NCBI GenBank assembly: GCA_002842435.1
Contig: PHCX01000004.1
Location: 62,001 to 126,000 of the forward strand
Reading direction: 5' to 3'
Source of the DNA: Betaproteobacteria bacterium HGW-Betaproteobacteria-1
GTDB taxonomy: Bacteria; Pseudomonadota; Gammaproteobacteria; Burkholderiales; Methylophilaceae
DNA length: 64,000 nt
The notes beneath the pieces were generated by a model. The model saw only the letters and a program-made list of their open reading frames with translations, did not search any database and had not been told where the DNA came from. The position numbers and the translations under genes were made by a program. Positions 32,236 to 40,466 of this stretch are shown here, in pieces (positions within the stretch are counted from its first letter, which is position 1; each line of letters starts with the position of its first letter).

Positions 32236-34371
32236 TCATGTAACGCTTTCCGCCATTTGTTTCAGCCGCAGATAATCGACCTTGCCGCTGCCGAGCAGTG
32301 GCAGCTCATCGACGATGATGATCTTTCTGGCGATGGCGATCTCCGGCTGCCCCAGTGCGTGCGCGGCCTGTTGCAGGGCGTGGCGCTGCAGCTTGCGGTC
32401 AGTGGTGAACAGCAGGATATTCTCGCCGCGTTGTAGATCGGTTTGCGTGCTCGCGGCATGCTGGTGGTCAGGGGCGACGTGCCGTGCAAGCTGTTCGACT
32501 ATTTCAAGCGAGACCATCTCACCGGCGACCTTGGCGAAGCGGTTGACGCGGCCGAGGATGTGCACATAGCCATTTTCGTCGATGTCGACGATATCGCCGG
32601 TGTTGTACCAGCCGCTGCCAAAATCGGAAGCGGTAGCGGTCAATTTGCCCGGCTGGTCGTAGAGATAGTAGCCCAGCATGACATTCGGGCCCTTGACGTG
32701 TAGCAGGCCGCCGCGTTCGATGCCGGGTACTGGCTGCAGGCGTTGTTGCAGCAAGGGCAGCAGCCGGCCGACCGAGCCGCTACGGCAGAACATCGGTGTG
32801 TTGACGGCGAGCACCGGCGCGCATTCCGTGGTGCCGTAGCCTTCCAGCAGGCGGATGCCGAATTTTTCCATCCACAGCCTGCGCACCTCCTCGTTGAGTT
32901 TCTCGGCGCCGGCCACCACATGGCGCACCTTGTGGAAGTCGTAGGGGTGGGCGAATTTGCCGTAATGCGCGAGGAAGGCGCTGGTGCCGAACAGCACGGT
33001 GCAGCCGCTGTCGTAGACGATCTCCGGAATCAGCCGGTAGTGCAGCGGCGAGGGATAGATGAAGAGCCGCGTGCCGCTGACCACCGGTAGCACGGCGCCG
33101 GCGGTGAAGCCGAAGGAGTGGAACAGCGGCAGCGCGATGAAGAACTTGTCTTTCGGCGAGAAATCGATGACGGCGCGGATCTGCGCGACATTGGCGAGAA
33201 TGGCGCGGTGGCTCAGTACCACGCCTTTCGGTTTGCCTTCGGAGCCTGAAGTGAAGAGGATGGCAGCCGGTTTTTCCGGGTCCTGCGATTGTTCTGCCAG
33301 GCGCGGCAGGCGTAACGCGAACAGCATGAGCCAGAGTTTGTCCTTGAGGCCGAAGCTGCCGCGCATGTCCTCCAGATAGAGGATGCGGAAGTCCTGCAGG
33401 GCGGCGACCACGTCCTGCAGCCGTGCCGCCTCGATGAACTGGCGCGAGGTGACGATGGTACTGACGGCCGCGGCGATGCAGGCGTTGCGCATGCCCTGCG
33501 CACCGGCGGTGTAATTCAGCATGGCCGGCGTGCGGCGCATGGCGGTCATGCCGAAGATGAGCGCGACCGTGGTGTTGACGTTGGGCATCAGTACACCGAC
33601 CGCCTCGTCCGGTTGGCTGATCTTGCCGACCAGGCGGCCCAGCGCCAGACTTTTCTTCAGCAGGCTGCCATAAGTGTCGTGAGTCTGTTTCATGTCCTCC
33701 ATCAGCGCGGTCTTCCTGCCGTGCAACTTCACTGCATCCAGCAGGGCGCCGAACAGCGTCCGCTGCGGTTGCGAAGCGGCCAGCATCTCCTGCATCAGTT
33801 GGCACATGGCTTCGCCGGCAAGTTTTCTGCGCTGCTTGCTCAAGGGCGCATCGGGCATGGCGATGTGCGCGGCCGGCATGAACCAGAGGTCTATCTGCGG
33901 TAGCCATTTCCGCGGGAAATCGCGCGACAGGCGGCCGAAATGGGAATGGGCGGCGCCGTGGATGCGCACCGGCAGGATGGTGGCGCCGGTCTTGGCGGCG
34001 ACGAATGCCGGTCCCTCGTAGACTTTCATCAGGCTGCCGGTGTTGGTGATGCGGCCTTCGGGGAAGATGACGACCGGTTCGCCGGCCTCGATCAGGCGTA
34101 TGATCTTCTTGATGCCGAGCGGGCTGGTGTGGTCCACCGTCAGGTGAGGCACCAGTTTCAGAAACTGGCGGAACATCCAGTTATCGAGCACGCCGGTGTA
34201 GACGACGAAAGTAGGACGGAACGGCAGATAGAGGCCGAGCAGCAGGCCGTCGAGAAAGGATTCGTGATTGGCGATGATCAACAGCCGGCCGTTGGCAGCC
34301 GGCTCGGGGCGGCCATGCAGCCGGACGCGGAACAGTAGTTTGCAGATGAGGCGAAGCAGGGTTGCCAGCAT
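32236..34371 (-). CDS. aas: Acyl-ACP synthetase / 2-acyl-GPE acyltransferase
   Basis: A 711-residue bifunctional inner-membrane enzyme that re-acylates lysophosphatidylethanolamine with free fatty acid via acyl-ACP. The N-terminal acyltransferase has HX4D (His36-Asp41 in NHESFLD) and FPEGRITNTG. The larger C-terminal half is an AMP-forming ligase with ILFTSGSEGKPKGVVLSH, GYGTTECAPV, WYNTGDIVDID and a terminal GSGKVDYLRLK. Length is close to E. coli Aas (719). In E. coli lplT and aas are adjacent; here the amidohydrolase lies between them. Confidence 0.93.
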   Translation of the reverse strand: MLATLLRLICKLLFRVRLHGRPEPAANGRLLIIANHESFLDGLLLGLYLPFRPTFVVYTGVLDNWMFRQFLKLVPHLTVDHTSPLGIKKIIRLIEAGEPVVIFPEGRITNTGSLMKVYEGPAFVAAKTGATILPVRIHGAAHSHFGRLSRDFPRKWLPQIDLWFMPAAHIAMPDAPLSKQRRKLAGEAMCQLMQEMLAASQPQRTLFGALLDAVKLHGRKTALMEDMKQTHDTYGSLLKKSLALGRLVGKISQPDEAVGVLMPNVNTTVALIFGMTAMRRTPAMLNYTAGAQGMRNACIAAAVSTIVTSRQFIEAARLQDVVAALQDFRILYLEDMRGSFGLKDKLWLMLFALRLPRLAEQSQDPEKPAAILFTSGSEGKPKGVVLSHRAILANVAQIRAVIDFSPKDKFFIALPLFHSFGFTAGAVLPVVSGTRLFIYPSPLHYRLIPEIVYDSGCTVLFGTSAFLAHYGKFAHPYDFHKVRHVVAGAEKLNEEVRRLWMEKFGIRLLEGYGTTECAPVLAVNTPMFCRSGSVGRLLPLLQQRLQPVPGIERGGLLHVKGPNVMLGYYLYDQPGKLTATASDFGSGWYNTGDIVDIDENGYVHILGRVNRFAKVAGEMVSLEIVEQLARHVAPDHQHAASTQTDLQRGENILLFTTDRKLQRHALQQAAHALGQPEIAIARKIIIVDELPLLGSGKVDYLRLKQMAESVT

Positions 34372-34608
34372 GCTGCTGTCCTTTTTAATGCCAGCAGCCG
34401 CGAGTAAGCGGCTGGTTCACGGTTGGGCAGGGCATTGTCCTTGCGATAGCGGCCATCATGCGTCAATCATTCTTTTTTTGTGTTTGAGCGTCAAGCCTTT
34501 TAGTCGGCCTTGTTGCATCACTGGCGAAGCTGTGAAAAATGCGCATCGAAGCTGGTGCCTTCGGCTAGAATATGCGCAAATGCAATCACTTGAATGGTTA
34601 ATGTCCTG

Positions 34609-35340
34609 ATGAATGATTCCAAAATGATGGAACTGGCCGGCCGTATTGATCAGGTCGGTTTCTGTTTCGCGCCGGCGCAGGAGGTGCGGGCCATCCTGCA
34701 ATCTGAAGATGCGGATGCGCTAGCCGATTGGGCCGATTTTGCTGCGAGCTGGAATGATATGCCGCTGGATCAGTATATGGCGGATGGCGGCCGTTATCGC
34801 CGCCGGCGTTATGCGGTCATGAGTGCGACCGACCTACCGGGCTCCGTTCGGCTGGAAGCGCATCAGCCGCATTACCAGAGCCTGGATTACAACCGCCTGA
34901 ACGGAGGCATTGCACGCGAGTTCGAGCCGATCAAGCCGGAGGTGTTGCGTAGCCGGAGTCTGCAGAGTGTCCTGAAATTTGCACATCAGCTGTTTTCCTG
35001 TCTGAAGCCGTCGCCGGCCTGGCATATCGAGCTGCATCAGTTCCGTATCGAAGCCAGTGGCGACCAGCAAGGCCGGCCGACCCCTGAGGGCGTGCATCGT
35101 GACGGCGTTGATTTTGTACTGGTTATGATGTTGCAGCGGGTCAATATCTCCAGCGGCACCACCACCATGCATGATCTCGAGTTGCGCACACTGGACAGTT
35201 TTACGCTGACGGATCCGCTCGACGTGGCGGTGGTCAATGATCATCGTTGCATGCATGGCGTGACGCCTGTAGAACAGATCGATCCGGGCAAGCCAGCCTA
35301 TCGCGATGTACTGGTTGTCACCTTTAGAAGCAAATCCTGA
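34609..35340 (+). CDS. 2-oxoglutarate/Fe(II)-dependent dioxygenase (PF10014 family)
   Basis: A 243-residue soluble protein. The iron triad is His163-x-Asp165 (GVHRDGVDFVL) with His216 (CMHGVTPV), and the C-terminal YRDVLVVTFR strand carries the 2-oxoglutarate-binding arginine. The family includes the L-isoleucine 4-hydroxylase of Bacillus, so a free amino acid or a small peptide is a likely substrate, but the target cannot be read here. Start is either 34594 or 34609; neither has a clear ribosome-binding site. It is a single gene, 148 bases ahead of the ArsR-type regulator and not obviously co-regulated with it. Confidence 0.84.
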   Translation: MNDSKMMELAGRIDQVGFCFAPAQEVRAILQSEDADALADWADFAASWNDMPLDQYMADGGRYRRRRYAVMSATDLPGSVRLEAHQPHYQSLDYNRLNGGIAREFEPIKPEVLRSRSLQSVLKFAHQLFSCLKPSPAWHIELHQFRIEASGDQQGRPTPEGVHRDGVDFVLVMMLQRVNISSGTTTMHDLELRTLDSFTLTDPLDVAVVNDHRCMHGVTPVEQIDPGKPAYRDVLVVTFRSKS

Positions 35341-35418
35341 TTTTGCGGCAGCCTGATTTGATGATCAGCTGCCGCTGCCCGTAAATTCTCTTTATTAATT
35401 GACATTTCCCGCTCGTTA

Positions 35419-35467
35419 TTGACACACTGTTTGCAATAATATAAAAATATATATAATATGTTTTTAT
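35419..35467 (+). promoter_or_regulatory. Promoter and AT-rich operator ahead of the sulfide-responsive regulator
   Basis: A perfect -35 TTGACA (35419-35424) is followed by an AT-only tract that must hold the -10. An inverted repeat ATAAAAA (35441-35447) / TTTTTAT (35461-35467) with inner ATAT/ATAT pairs covers this region, 11 of 13 positions symmetrical about 35454. BigR/SqrR-type repressors bind AT-rich palindromes placed over the -10, as here, 22 bases before the start codon. Confidence 0.6.
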
Positions 35468-35488
35468 TAATTTTATACAGGGTGTAGT

Positions 35489-35821
35489 ATGAACGTAGCC
35501 ATAGATGTCATTGATTTGACGGCCATGCGCGCTTCAAGCGACAAGGCCAGCGCATTGCTCAAGGTGCTGGCGAATCCTGACCGCCTGTTGCTACTGTGTC
35601 AGCTGACCAAGGGTGAGCAATGTGTCAGCGACCTGGAACAGACCCTGGGGTTGCAGCAGCCTTCGCTGTCGCAGCAGCTTACCGTGTTGCGGCAGGCAAA
35701 GCTGGTCAGCACAAGGCGTGAAGGCAAGCAGATCTATTATTCGATTACCAGTACCGAGGCGCAGGCGGTCATGCAGTTGCTGTACAGCCTGTTCTGTCAA
35801 TCCTGTCGAGAGGTGGGTTGA
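35489..35821 (+). CDS. ArsR-family transcriptional regulator with BigR/SqrR-type dithiol switch
   Basis: A 110-residue winged-helix repressor. The recognition helix is in LQQPSLSQQLTVLRQAKLV and the wing in STRREGKQIYYSI. Cys37 (LLLLCQL) and Cys103 (SLFCQ) are 66 residues apart, exactly the spacing of the reactive cysteines of SqrR (41/107) and BigR (42/108), which form a tetrasulfide bridge with persulfides and leave the DNA. The arsenic-type CVC motif is absent; additional Cys45 and Cys106 are not in the known switch. It heads an operon that ends with sulfide:quinone oxidoreductase, which supports sulfide or persulfide as the signal. The adaptor gene begins two bases after its stop. Confidence 0.88.
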   Translation: MNVAIDVIDLTAMRASSDKASALLKVLANPDRLLLLCQLTKGEQCVSDLEQTLGLQQPSLSQQLTVLRQAKLVSTRREGKQIYYSITSTEAQAVMQLLYSLFCQSCREVG

Positions 35822-35823
35822 GT

Positions 35824-36975
35824 ATGCGACTATCCAGTATCATGCCGCGGACAACAACAGCGAACAGCGTGTCGTGCAGATACGCAAGTCGTTCGCGCCA
35901 TCTGGGCGCTATTCTTCTTAGCACTATTCTTCTCAGTGCAGCCCTGCTGTTTCAGGCGGGCAGTCATTTGCATGCCGCGGAAGCTGAAAAGGCAGAGGCA
36001 TCCAGCTTGCGAACCGTGTTGGTGGGCGGCACTCAGCAAGGGATGCGGCAGACCTACGACGGCACGGTAGAGGCCGTGCGGCAGACCATGATCGCGGCGC
36101 AGGTGTCCGGCACTATCGTCGAACTGCATGCCGTAGCCGGCGATACGGTCAGGAGCGGGCAATCGCTGGTGCGTCTGGACGCTCGGGAAGCGAGCCAGGG
36201 GGCGGTTGCTGCTGATGCGCAGCTGGCGGCATCGCAGGCGCAGCTCAACCTCGCCAAACAGGAATATGAGCGTCAGCAACAGCTGTACGCCAAGAACTAC
36301 ATCAGTGAGGCGGCTTTGCAACAGGCGCAGGCAAGATTCAAATCCGCCCAGGCCGAAGTCAACAGTCAGGTGGCTCAGGCCGGCATCGCCCGAACCCAGA
36401 AGAGTTTCAACATCGTGCAGGCACCCTATGCCGGCGTTATTTCAGAATTGCTGGCGGAAGTCGGCGACATCGCCCTGCCGGGCAAGGCGCTGATGACGCT
36501 CTATGACCCTGCCGAGTTGCGTGTCAGCGTTGCGGTGCCGCAAAGCCTTGCGGCAGAGATCGAGCGCAGTTCGAAGGATGAGCTACGGATCGAGATAGCG
36601 GGCCAGCCTGAACCGATCAAGCCGGCGAGTGTGCAGTTGCTGCCGGCAGCCGATCCACGTACGCATACCCGTACATTGCGATTGACCCTGCCGGCTGATC
36701 TGCAGGGCGTCAGCCCCGGCATGTTTGCCCGGGTGACGCTGCCGGCCGGCATCAGGGCGGAGCAGGACGTGGCCGACAGGATACTGGTGCCGTTCAGCGC
36801 CGTGGTGCGGCGTGCGGAAATGACCGGTCTCTACGTGCTGAACAGCGCAGGCAAGCCCTTGTTGCGCCAGGTGCGGCTGGGTGCCGTCAGCGGCGACCAG
36901 GTGGAAATCCTGGCCGGCGTCTCCAGTGGCGAACGCATCGCGCTCGACCCGGAAATCGCGGCAGGCCAGCGCTGA
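35824..36975 (+). CDS. RND efflux periplasmic adaptor subunit
   Basis: A 383-residue membrane-fusion protein. A hydrophobic N-terminal anchor or signal (HLGAILLSTILLSAALLFQAG) leads to the first lipoyl half (TIVELHAVAGDTVRSGQSLVRLD), an alpha-helical hairpin rich in Gln/Ala (about residues 120-180), the second lipoyl half (APYAGVISELLAEVGDIALPG) and the beta-barrel (DPAELRVSVAVPQSL). It would bridge the RND pump and the TolC-like channel encoded in the same operon. Start ATG at 35824 is two bases after the regulator stop. A Cys in the N-terminal leader (SVSCRY) is too far forward for a lipobox. Confidence 0.9.
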   Translation: MRLSSIMPRTTTANSVSCRYASRSRHLGAILLSTILLSAALLFQAGSHLHAAEAEKAEASSLRTVLVGGTQQGMRQTYDGTVEAVRQTMIAAQVSGTIVELHAVAGDTVRSGQSLVRLDAREASQGAVAADAQLAASQAQLNLAKQEYERQQQLYAKNYISEAALQQAQARFKSAQAEVNSQVAQAGIARTQKSFNIVQAPYAGVISELLAEVGDIALPGKALMTLYDPAELRVSVAVPQSLAAEIERSSKDELRIEIAGQPEPIKPASVQLLPAADPRTHTRTLRLTLPADLQGVSPGMFARVTLPAGIRAEQDVADRILVPFSAVVRRAEMTGLYVLNSAGKPLLRQVRLGAVSGDQVEILAGVSSGERIALDPEIAAGQR

Positions 36976-36988
36976 TAGCGGACAAGAC

Positions 36989-39900
36989 ATGAGCGATCAG
37001 ACCACATCACAGCAACAGACAACAGGGGACATCGGTGTGTCCGGCCGTATTGCCCGTTATTTCCAGGATGCGCGCATCACGCCATTGCTTGCCCTGATGG
37101 CGTTTCTGCTGGGTGCGTTTGCCGTCATGGTGACGCCGCGCGAGGAAGAGCCGCAGATCGATGTCACCATGGCCAGCGTCATCATCCCGTTTCCGGGTGC
37201 CGCCATTCCGGATGTCGAGCAGATGGTGGCCATCCCTGCCGAGCAGGTGCTGTCGCAGATGCAGGGCGTGGAGCATGTCATGTCGGTTTCGCGCTCCGGC
37301 GTCGCCGTCATCACCGTGCAGTTCGAGGTCGGCGTGCCGCGCAACGAGGCGCTGGTGCGTCTGCACGACACGCTGCGCAGCAATGCCGACTGGCTGCCGG
37401 CCAACCTCGGCGTGCTGGACCCCATCATCAAGCCCAAGGGTATCGACGATGTACCCATCGTCACTTTCACGCTTTATAGCGAGCGCGAAGATGTCGGCAG
37501 CGATGCGCTCAACCGTCTGGCACATAGCATAGAAGCCGAACTCAAGCATGTGGCGGGTACGCGCGAAATAGCTACGGTCGGCGGAGCCGGCCGCGCCGTA
37601 CAGGTGCTGATCAGCCCGGAGCGCATGGCCAGTGCCGGCGTGACGGTGGCCAATCTGCGCAATGCCCTGGCTTCGGCCAACATGGGGATGCCCCTGGGTG
37701 ACCTGTTGTCCGGCAATCAGCGCGTGGAGATCGTCGCCGGTGATTTCCTCGGCAATGCGCAGCAGGTCGGTGAACTGATCGTCGGAGTGCATAACGCCAA
37801 ACCGGTATTCCTCAGGGAAGTCGCCGAGGTGGTGGATGGCCCCCTGCCGGCAGCCAGTTATGTCTGGTTCGGCCAGGCCGGCGAAGACGCGCGTGAATAT
37901 CCGGCCGTCACGGTCAGCGTCACCAAAAAGGCCGGCGAGAATGCCATCGATGTCGCCAATGCCTTGAAACAGCGCATGGAAGTGCTGCGCAATACCGTCA
38001 TTCCAGATGATGTGCAGGTGGTGGAAACGCGCAATTACGGCGAGACCGCCAATGACAAGGCGAAGAAACTGATCACCAAGTTGCTGTTCGCTACCGCTTC
38101 TGTTGTGGCGCTGGTGTTCATTGCACTGGGCCGACGTGAAGCCGCCATTGTCGGTGTGGCAGTGATCCTGACGCTGACGGCGACGCTGTTTGCCTCTTGG
38201 GCCTGGGGCTTCACCCTGAATCGCGTGTCCCTGTTCGCGCTGATCTTCTCCATCGGCATTCTGGTCGATGACGCCATTGTCGTCGTCGAGAACATCCACC
38301 GGCATCAGAAACTGCATCCGGAAAAGACCTTGCTGCAATTGATACCCGGCGCTGTGGATGAGGTCGGTGGCCCGACCATCCTAGCGACGCTGACGGTCAT
38401 CGCCGCACTGTTGCCCATGGCCTTCGTCACCGGTTTGATGGGCCCCTACATGAGCCCGATCCCGATCAATGCCAGCATGGGCATGGTGCTGTCACTGGCG
38501 GTGGCCTTCGTGGTGACCCCATGGCTGGCAAGACTATGGCTGAAATCCAGCCATCACGAGGTGGCCGGGCAGACGAAGATCATCGCCGGCATTACGCGCC
38601 TCTTTGAGCGAGTGTTCACTCCGCTGCTGGATACCGAACGCGGCGCTCGTAACCGCAAGCTGCTGGCGCTGGGTGTTGCCGTGCTGATTCTGCTGTCGGT
38701 GCTGCTGCCGGTGTTCGGGCTGGTGCATCTGAAGATGCTGCCATTCGACAATAAATCCGAGTTCCAGGTGGTGGTCGACATGCCGGCCGGCACGCCGGTG
38801 GAAAAAACCGCCGCCGTGCTGCGTGAACTGGGCGCCCATCTGGCGACGGTACCCGAGGTGACCAACTATCAGGTTTATGCCGGTACCGCGGCGCCGATCA
38901 ATTTCAACGGTCTGGTGCGCCAGTATTATCTGCGCGCTGGCGGCGAAGTCGGTGATCTGCAGGTCAATCTGGTCGACAAGCATGAACGCAAGGACCAGAG
39001 TCATGTAATTGCCGCCCGCGTGCGTCCGGCCTTACAGGAAATCGGCCGTCGCTTCGGAGCCAACGTCAAGGTGGTGGAAGTGCCGCCGGGACCGCCGGTG
39101 CTGTCGCCTATCGTTGCCGAGATCTACGGCCCGGAGGCCGCAGGCCGCCATCAGGTAGCGAAAGCGGTGCGAGCCGTGTTCGAACAGACCGATTATGTGG
39201 TGGATGTCGACGACAGTACCATCGTTGATGCGCCCAAGCTGAATCTTACGGTCGACCGGCGCAAGGCAGGACTGCTCGGCATCTCGCAGGAGGCGGTCGT
39301 CACCACGCTGCGTGCCGGCCTCAACGGTGAGGAGATCACTTATCTGCACGACCAGAGCAAGTATCCGACCGCGATTCAGATGTTGCTGCCGCCGGAACGC
39401 CACGGCGAGTTCGACAGCCTGCTGCAACTCACGGTGCGTTCCGCCGCCGGCCGGCTGGTGCCGATCCGCGAACTGGTGGATGTCACGCCTACCACAAGGC
39501 AGGAACCGATCTTCCACAAGGATCTGCTGCCGCTGACCATGGTGGTCGGCGACATGGCCGGCAAGCTGGACAGCCCGCTCTATGGCATGTTCGCCATGCG
39601 CGGTGACATCCACAAGCTGATCGCGCCCAATGGTCAGCCGCTCGAGGAATATTTCATTCGCCAGCCGAATGACACCTACCGGCACTACGCCATCAAGTGG
39701 GACGGCGAGTGGCAGATCACCTACGAGACCTTCCGCGACATGGGCGCCGCCTATGCCGTTGGTTTGATCCTCATCTATCTGCTGGTGGTGGCGCAATTCG
39801 GTTCCTACCTGACGCCGCTCATCATCATGGCGCCGATCCCGCTCACAATCATCGGCGTCATGCCGGGTCATGCCCTGTTCGGTGCGCAGTTCACGGCGAC

Positions 39901-40222
39901 CAGCATGATCGGCATGATCGCGCTGGCCGGTATCATTGTGCGTAACTCCATCCTGCTGGTCGATTTCATCAACCTGCAGGTGCGCGAAGGCATGCCGTTC
40001 GAGCGCGCCATCGTGCAATCCGCCATCACGCGTGCTCAGCCTATCGTGCTTACCGCGCTGGCAGCCATGCTCGGTGCGCTGTTCATCCTCGATGACCCGA
40101 TCTTCAACGGGCTGGCGATTGCGCTGATCTTCGGCATCCTGGTCTCCACCATCCTGACGCTGGTGGTGATCCCCATGCTGTATTACGTGGCCTACAGAAA
40201 CCGTCTGCAGGCTATTTCATGA
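36989..40222 (+). CDS. RND efflux pump permease (AcrB/AcrD/AcrF superfamily)
   Basis: A 1077-residue inner-membrane proton-driven transporter with the usual two-fold plan of 12 membrane segments and two large periplasmic loops. The first segment is in PLLALMAFLLGAFAVMV followed by TPREEEPQIDVTMASVIIPFPGA; the proton-relay acidic pair is in SIGILVDDAIVVVENIHRH, and the second half has GMIALAGIIVRNSILLVDFINL. I place the start at 36989 (MSDQTTSQQQ), 13 bases after the adaptor stop. It belongs to the broad pump branch with an REEEP start rather than to the CusA heavy-metal branch. Substrate is inferred from the operon (sulfide-related or reactive sulfur species), not from the sequence. Confidence 0.92.
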   Translation: MSDQTTSQQQTTGDIGVSGRIARYFQDARITPLLALMAFLLGAFAVMVTPREEEPQIDVTMASVIIPFPGAAIPDVEQMVAIPAEQVLSQMQGVEHVMSVSRSGVAVITVQFEVGVPRNEALVRLHDTLRSNADWLPANLGVLDPIIKPKGIDDVPIVTFTLYSEREDVGSDALNRLAHSIEAELKHVAGTREIATVGGAGRAVQVLISPERMASAGVTVANLRNALASANMGMPLGDLLSGNQRVEIVAGDFLGNAQQVGELIVGVHNAKPVFLREVAEVVDGPLPAASYVWFGQAGEDAREYPAVTVSVTKKAGENAIDVANALKQRMEVLRNTVIPDDVQVVETRNYGETANDKAKKLITKLLFATASVVALVFIALGRREAAIVGVAVILTLTATLFASWAWGFTLNRVSLFALIFSIGILVDDAIVVVENIHRHQKLHPEKTLLQLIPGAVDEVGGPTILATLTVIAALLPMAFVTGLMGPYMSPIPINASMGMVLSLAVAFVVTPWLARLWLKSSHHEVAGQTKIIAGITRLFERVFTPLLDTERGARNRKLLALGVAVLILLSVLLPVFGLVHLKMLPFDNKSEFQVVVDMPAGTPVEKTAAVLRELGAHLATVPEVTNYQVYAGTAAPINFNGLVRQYYLRAGGEVGDLQVNLVDKHERKDQSHVIAARVRPALQEIGRRFGANVKVVEVPPGPPVLSPIVAEIYGPEAAGRHQVAKAVRAVFEQTDYVVDVDDSTIVDAPKLNLTVDRRKAGLLGISQEAVVTTLRAGLNGEEITYLHDQSKYPTAIQMLLPPERHGEFDSLLQLTVRSAAGRLVPIRELVDVTPTTRQEPIFHKDLLPLTMVVGDMAGKLDSPLYGMFAMRGDIHKLIAPNGQPLEEYFIRQPNDTYRHYAIKWDGEWQITYETFRDMGAAYAVGLILIYLLVVAQFGSYLTPLIIMAPIPLTIIGVMPGHALFGAQFTATSMIGMIALAGIIVRNSILLVDFINLQVREGMPFERAIVQSAITRAQPIVLTALAAMLGALFILDDPIFNGLAIALIFGILVSTILTLVVIPMLYYVAYRNRLQAIS

Positions 40223-40244
40223 TGTGTAAAAAGGAGAAATAAAC

Positions 40245-40454
40245 ATGAGTTCCTGGCAAATCGTCCGTGTTATCGCTGGTGTTTTCATACTGTTGAGTGT
40301 GGCGTTGGGCGCGCCATCCAGTCCGATATTTGTCAGCGAATGGTGGCTGGCATTCACCCTGTTTATTGGTGCCAATCTGCTGCAAAGCGGCTTTACCCGC
40401 TGGTGCCTGATGGAAAACATCATGCGCAAGCTGGGTTTTCAAGCCGGTAACTAG
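40245..40454 (+). CDS. DUF2892 inner-membrane protein (YgaP membrane-domain type)
   Basis: A 69-residue two-segment membrane protein (VRVIAGVFILLSVALGA and WWLAFTLFIGANLLQSGFT). DUF2892 is the membrane part of YgaP, whose soluble half is a rhodanese; here it stands without the rhodanese. The cysteine in FTRWCLMENIMRKLGF occupies the end of the second segment and is a conserved feature of this group. DUF2892 proteins are typical of sulfur-metabolism operons controlled by YgaV/BigR. An AAGGAG-like site precedes the ATG. Confidence 0.85.
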   Translation: MSSWQIVRVIAGVFILLSVALGAPSSPIFVSEWWLAFTLFIGANLLQSGFTRWCLMENIMRKLGFQAGN

Positions 40455-40466
40455 GTGACTGAGATA

